15,103 bases of DNA from Flavobacteriaceae bacterium (GTDB taxonomy: Bacteria; Bacteroidota; Bacteroidia; Flavobacteriales; Flavobacteriaceae). The stretch covers positions 1-15,103 of the forward strand of contig JACXVH010000012.1 in NCBI GenBank assembly GCA_014763515.1. Direction: 5' to 3'. Made by a program: the position numbers and the translations under genes. The notes beneath the pieces were generated by a model, which worked only from the letters and a program-made list of their open reading frames with translations, was not told where the DNA came from and did not search any database. This document shows, in pieces, positions 12,383 through 15,103 of this stretch; the stretch's first letter is position 1, and each line of letters begins with the position of its first letter.

Positions 12383-12864
12383 GCAAAAGCATTAGACTCT
12401 TCGAAAACTACTTGTACATGTTCGTGTAAAGAAGTAGATAAAGAAATTCCTTTAAAATCGGCTTTAACGGGATATTTTTTGTGGCTTCTATCTACTAAAA
12501 CAGCCGTTTTAAATTTACTAAGTGGTACATCTAAAAAATGTTTAACTCCGTAGATTAATGTTGTGCCAGAATTTAAAACATCGTCTATTAAAACCAATCC
12601 TTTATTTTTATATTCAGTTACAGGTATAGATGTAGTAACTTTTTCCTGCGGATTTTGTTTGTTTATTTTTACTTCGCAAAGTGTAATTTTTAAATCACTT
12701 ATTAGTGAAAGTTCTTTTGCTATTTTTTCAGCAAATTGATAACCATTTGAAGCAATTCCTGCTAATATAATTTCGTTTTCATCCACAAAAGTCTCATAAA
12801 TTTGATAACTAATTCTTTTAGATATGTGTGCTATTTGTTCCTGATTTAAAATTATATTTTGCAT
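12370..12864 (-). CDS. Phosphoribosyltransferase family protein (PyrR-like)
   Basis: A 164-residue type I phosphoribosyltransferase. The PRPP-binding motif VLIDDVLNSGTTL is at 91-103 with the acidic pair D94/D95. An earlier loop AGIASNGYQFAEKIA (35-49) matches the pyrophosphate-binding loop region. The start at 12864 is chosen because it lies 10 bases after the methyltransferase stop; an in-frame ATG at 12912 would overlap that gene by 38 bases. The arrangement resembles PyrR, a uracil phosphoribosyltransferase and pyr mRNA-binding regulator, and also hypoxanthine/guanine enzymes, so the base it uses is not fixed. No pyr genes are nearby, which makes a PyrR regulatory role unproven. It is the last gene of the S4-methyltransferase operon. 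Confidence 0.87.
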   Translation of the reverse strand: MQNIILNQEQIAHISKRISYQIYETFVDENEIILAGIASNGYQFAEKIAKELSLISDLKITLCEVKINKQNPQEKVTTSIPVTEYKNKGLVLIDDVLNSGTTLIYGVKHFLDVPLSKFKTAVLVDRSHKKYPVKADFKGISLSTSLHEHVQVVFEESNAFAYLE

Positions 12865-12874
12865 AGTAGTATTG

Positions 12875-13453
12875 TTATTTTTTTTCAAAGATAAAAAAGA
12901 GTTCTTTTCCATCTCTTGGTTTTATAGAATTATATGATTTTTCTAATGTTTTTATTTGGAATAATTCATCAAATAAATTTAAATATTCATCATAACTTCC
13001 TCCAAAAGGCGGACCGGCTTCCGTTAAGGGAAAATCGAAAAGTAAACCACTAATTTTGCCATTTAAATTTAACAAATTATACATTTTTTTAGCATATTCT
13101 TTTCTTAATTCGGGATTTAAAGCACAAAAAAAGGTTTGTTCAATTATCAAATCATAAGAATCTTCAAGCTCAAAGAAGTTTTTGTGAATAAAATGTTTTT
13201 CAAATTTTGGATTTCTTTGTTTTAAGTTTTCTAAAGGCTGCTGAGCAATATCGATAACCCATACATTATGAAAACCTTTTGAAACTAAGTAATCAAATTC
13301 ATAGCCATTTCCGGCGCCAGGAATTAATATTCTTATTGATTTATCAGTTATTTGATCTATATACTTCTTTAATGGAGTTGTAATACTTCCGGCATCCCAA
13401 CCAGTTTCATTATTCAAATAACGTGCTTCCCAGTATTCTTTATTCAGTTTCAT
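12875..13453 (-). CDS. SAM-dependent methyltransferase, thiopurine S-methyltransferase (TPMT) family
   Basis: The 192-residue class I methyltransferase starts KEYWEARYLNNETGWDAG, a typical TPMT-family beginning (W8, W19). SAM-binding motif I is ILIPGAGNG (42-50), motif II is VWVIDIA (64-70), and a characteristic LLFDFPLTEAGPPFGGSYDEY follows (about 137-157, given here as its conserved core with two Pro-Gly turns). Bacterial members methylate sulfur, selenium or tellurium compounds and small thiols or halides; the substrate here cannot be read from the sequence. It overlaps the end of the S4 gene by 14 bases, so the two are translationally coupled. Confidence 0.88.
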   Translation of the reverse strand: MKLNKEYWEARYLNNETGWDAGSITTPLKKYIDQITDKSIRILIPGAGNGYEFDYLVSKGFHNVWVIDIAQQPLENLKQRNPKFEKHFIHKNFFELEDSYDLIIEQTFFCALNPELRKEYAKKMYNLLNLNGKISGLLFDFPLTEAGPPFGGSYDEYLNLFDELFQIKTLEKSYNSIKPRDGKELFFIFEKK

Positions 13454-13832
13454 TTTCTTCTAAATTATCGTCATCTAAATAATCATAAATGTCTCTACGA
13501 TCTTTTTTAGTGGGTCTACCAGTTCCTTTAGCTCTGTAGTGTTCTTTACTAAGTTTTAATAGTTCTAAATGTTCAAAAGCTTCTGCTGGAGTCTCGTCTT
13601 TTCTGTAAATATCTACCAATTTAGGGCCAATACGATTAAGTGGAATATCTAAAACTTTTATTACGTAATTAATTTGATCTTTTCTTAAGACAATCTTATC
13701 CATTGGAAATACTTCTCGAGATGCTTTTGCAGTTTGTCCGTTTACCGAAACATGTCCTTTTTTAATAGCCTCTGTAGCAATACTTCTCGTTTTAAAATAA
13801 CGAACACACCATAAATATTTATCAATTCTCAT
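13440..13832 (-). CDS. S4 domain RNA-binding protein (Hsp15/HslR-like)
   Basis: A 130-residue protein. The S4 RNA-binding domain occupies about residues 1-50 (MRIDKYLWCVRYFKTRS, then AIKKGHVSVNGQTAKAS). The C-terminal half is basic (YRAKGTGRPTKKDRRDIYDYL) and ends in an acidic tail (DDDNLEENETE). This resembles E. coli Hsp15 (HslR), which recycles stalled 50S subunits carrying nascent chains; that role is inferred. Start at 13832 is used because it begins exactly at the S4 domain; an ATG at 13850 would add six residues. It heads the operon with the methyltransferase and phosphoribosyltransferase. Confidence 0.88.
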   Translation of the reverse strand: MRIDKYLWCVRYFKTRSIATEAIKKGHVSVNGQTAKASREVFPMDKIVLRKDQINYVIKVLDIPLNRIGPKLVDIYRKDETPAEAFEHLELLKLSKEHYRAKGTGRPTKKDRRDIYDYLDDDNLEENETE

Positions 13833-13864
13833 CTTAAAAACAAAAAACAATGTTAATATCCATA

Positions 13865-13872
13865 CAAAAATA
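13865..13872 (-). promoter_or_regulatory. Putative -7 element of the S4-methyltransferase-PRTase operon
   Basis: On the minus strand TATTTTTG (13872-13865) is an exact TAnnTTTG match 32 bases before the ATG at 13832. No TTG lies at the expected -33 distance. Confidence 0.5.
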
Positions 13873-13908
13873 CAGGAAAATTGTATCTTGCGCCTATAAT
13901 TTTTTAAA

Positions 13909-14928
13909 ATGAAAATGAAAAAGTTTACGATTTATTTTTTATTGATTTTCTCAATTTTACTTGTTTCATGTAATAAAGATGACTCAAACTCTGTTAAAAT
14001 TCGTGATCGTCAAGAGGTATATGATGAGAATATAGTAGATATTGAAGATTATTTGCAAAATAATTACTTAGATACAAGTGACTTTAGTGTTAAGGCAATT
14101 GAGAATGGAGAGTCATCTATATGGAGTTCATTGGGAGATACAGGAAATCCTTACAGACTTCAATATATAACTGTAAAGAATGATACTAGAAAATCTATTT
14201 ATACTGATGGAGATAATGATGATCCCGTTGATTATAAATTATACTATATCCTAATTAATGAAGGAGGAGGAATGCATCCTACTAGTGTAGATTCAACTTA
14301 CATAGCTTACAAAGGATGGAATTTAGATAATGAAGTTTTTGATCAAAATAATGTAGGTTTTTGGTCTTCATTTCCTGAAAGTTCAGTATCAGCGGTATCA
14401 GGCTTTAGGCAAATATTATCTCTTATAAATGCAGAACCAGAAGGAAGTTCTACTGTTAATCCTGACGGAACTGTTAATCATTTTGATTACGGCCATGTAA
14501 TTGTTTTTATTCCATCTGGATTAGCCTATTTTAATCAAGTTAATATTGGGATTGGTCAATATGCTCCCATTATGTTTGAGATTAAATTATTTAGAGTAAA
14601 AAGAAGAGATCATGAGGGAGATGGCATTTTGTCGATTTATGAAGACTTAAATGGTGATAACAATTTCTTTAATGATGATACTGATGGTGATAAAATCCCT
14701 GACTTTTATGATCAAGATGATGATAATGACTACAAAAGAACTAAATTTGAGATTGAATTTGAATATGATGATAATGGTGAAATTAAAACAGCTAGATATC
14801 CTTACGAAGGTGCTGCAGTAGATGATCCATTAACTCCTTATGATGATAGATTAGGTGTACCTGATTGTTCAGATGATTTCACATCGCCAACAAGATTAAG
14901 AAAGTACCTTGATCCAAGTTGTAATTAA
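13909..14928 (+). CDS. Lipoprotein with FKBP-like peptidyl-prolyl isomerase domain and acidic calcium-loop-like segment
   Basis: A 339-residue lipoprotein (signal to about residue 20, lipobox LVSC, Cys21). A second in-frame ATG at 13915 would serve equally well. Residues about 105-230 resemble an FKBP domain: VDSTYIAYKGWNLDNEVFDQ (127-146), then WSSFP, SAVSGFRQIL (161-170), and HVIVFIPSGLAYF (196-208), the last matching the iPsgLAYG signature with F in place of G, then PIMFEIKLFRV. An inserted stretch of about 20 residues (174-195) precedes the signature. After it comes an acidic region (234-275) with DGDKIPDFYDQDDDND, similar to thrombospondin type 3 calcium loops, and a C-terminal tail with cysteines at 321 and 338. 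It may fold surface or periplasmic proteins, or be a non-enzymatic FKBP relative. It appears to be a single-gene unit. Confidence 0.75.
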   Translation: MKMKKFTIYFLLIFSILLVSCNKDDSNSVKIRDRQEVYDENIVDIEDYLQNNYLDTSDFSVKAIENGESSIWSSLGDTGNPYRLQYITVKNDTRKSIYTDGDNDDPVDYKLYYILINEGGGMHPTSVDSTYIAYKGWNLDNEVFDQNNVGFWSSFPESSVSAVSGFRQILSLINAEPEGSSTVNPDGTVNHFDYGHVIVFIPSGLAYFNQVNIGIGQYAPIMFEIKLFRVKRRDHEGDGILSIYEDLNGDNNFFNDDTDGDKIPDFYDQDDDNDYKRTKFEIEFEYDDNGEIKTARYPYEGAAVDDPLTPYDDRLGVPDCSDDFTSPTRLRKYLDPSCN

Positions 14929-14936
14929 ATAGTTTA

Positions 14937-14993
14937 TACTTATAAAAAATACCCCAAATAGTTTGACACTATTTGGGGTATTTTTTATAAGTA
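14937..14993. terminator. Bidirectional terminator with a 26-bp perfect inverted repeat
   Basis: The left arm (14937-14962) and right arm (14968-14993) are exact reverse complements over 26 bp with a 5-base loop TTGAC. The core is ACCCCAAATAGT/ACTATTTGGGGT, bordered by A6 and T6, so both strands have a U-run after the GC part. It separates the lipoprotein gene from the convergent gene ending at 15002. Confidence 0.92.
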
Positions 14994-15001
14994 ATTTTTC
15001 A

Positions 15002-15103
15002 TTAAACTAGTTCATTTACAAACTCAATTCGTACGCGACCCTCATCATCAATTTTAATTAAGTTCACTTTGTGCAACGTGTTGACTAATTCTGGGTTCCA
15101 AGG
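15002..15103 (-). CDS. 3' end of an unidentified gene
   Basis: On the minus strand the frame is open from the window edge to a TAA at 15004-15002, giving 33 C-terminal residues that begin PWNPELVNTLHKV and end RIEFVNELV. The stop lies directly beside the bidirectional terminator, as expected for a real gene end. I do not recognise the family from this fragment, and no motif can be assigned. Confidence 0.6.
   Translation of the reverse strand, partial: PWNPELVNTLHKVNLIKIDDEGRVRIEFVNELV

Overview
The window looks like chromosomal sequence from a Flavobacterium-like member of the Bacteroidota (Flavobacteriaceae). The DNA is strongly AT-rich. One protein ends in a type IX secretion (T9SS) type A sorting domain. 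Several genes are preceded by the Bacteroidota -7 element TAnnTTTG, twice with a TTG 19 bases upstream. Starts are preceded by A-rich stretches instead of Shine-Dalgarno sites. DUF4252 proteins with an ECF sigma factor and CarboxypepD_reg-like proteins fit the same group. No insertion sequence, phage gene, CRISPR array or other sign of recent transfer was seen.

Layout. Bases 2-319 are the 3' end of a 23S rRNA pseudouridine synthase (RluE type). A T9SS-exported protein follows (424-1671) and ends at a bidirectional terminator. On the minus strand, 1719-5464 holds a vitamin B12 ABC importer in the order btuF-btuC-btuD (each pair joined by a TAATG overlap), then an exported dienelactone hydrolase-like protein. 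Divergent from it are a 34-residue membrane ORF (5561-5665), a cobalamin riboswitch (about 5712-5987) and a BtuB-type TonB-dependent receptor (6042-7982). Together these form a B12 uptake locus: the receptor crosses the outer membrane, BtuF binds B12 at the periplasmic side, and BtuCD pumps it inward. Only the receptor arm carries a riboswitch.

Bases 8094-11400 hold an apparent five-gene operon: an ECF sigma factor, a one-pass membrane protein overlapping its end (candidate anti-sigma factor), an exported DUF4252 protein, an exported protein with a CarboxypepD_reg-like domain, and a DUF4252 lipoprotein. An ECF-type promoter (TGTAAC-N16-CGTCTC) directly upstream suggests autoregulation. I consider this the window's best candidate for an uncharacterised system, probably acting at the envelope.

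Bases 11437-11735 carry three minus-strand tRNA genes (two identical tRNA-Lys(TTT), then tRNA-Leu(GAG)) behind a well-formed promoter. Shikimate kinase (11864-12382, plus) then converges, with a 13-base overlap, on a minus-strand operon of an S4 RNA-binding protein, a TPMT-like methyltransferase and a phosphoribosyltransferase. A lipoprotein with an FKBP-like domain and an acidic calcium-loop-like segment (13909-14928) ends at a 26-bp perfect inverted repeat. The last 102 bases are the 3' end of an unidentified minus-strand gene.
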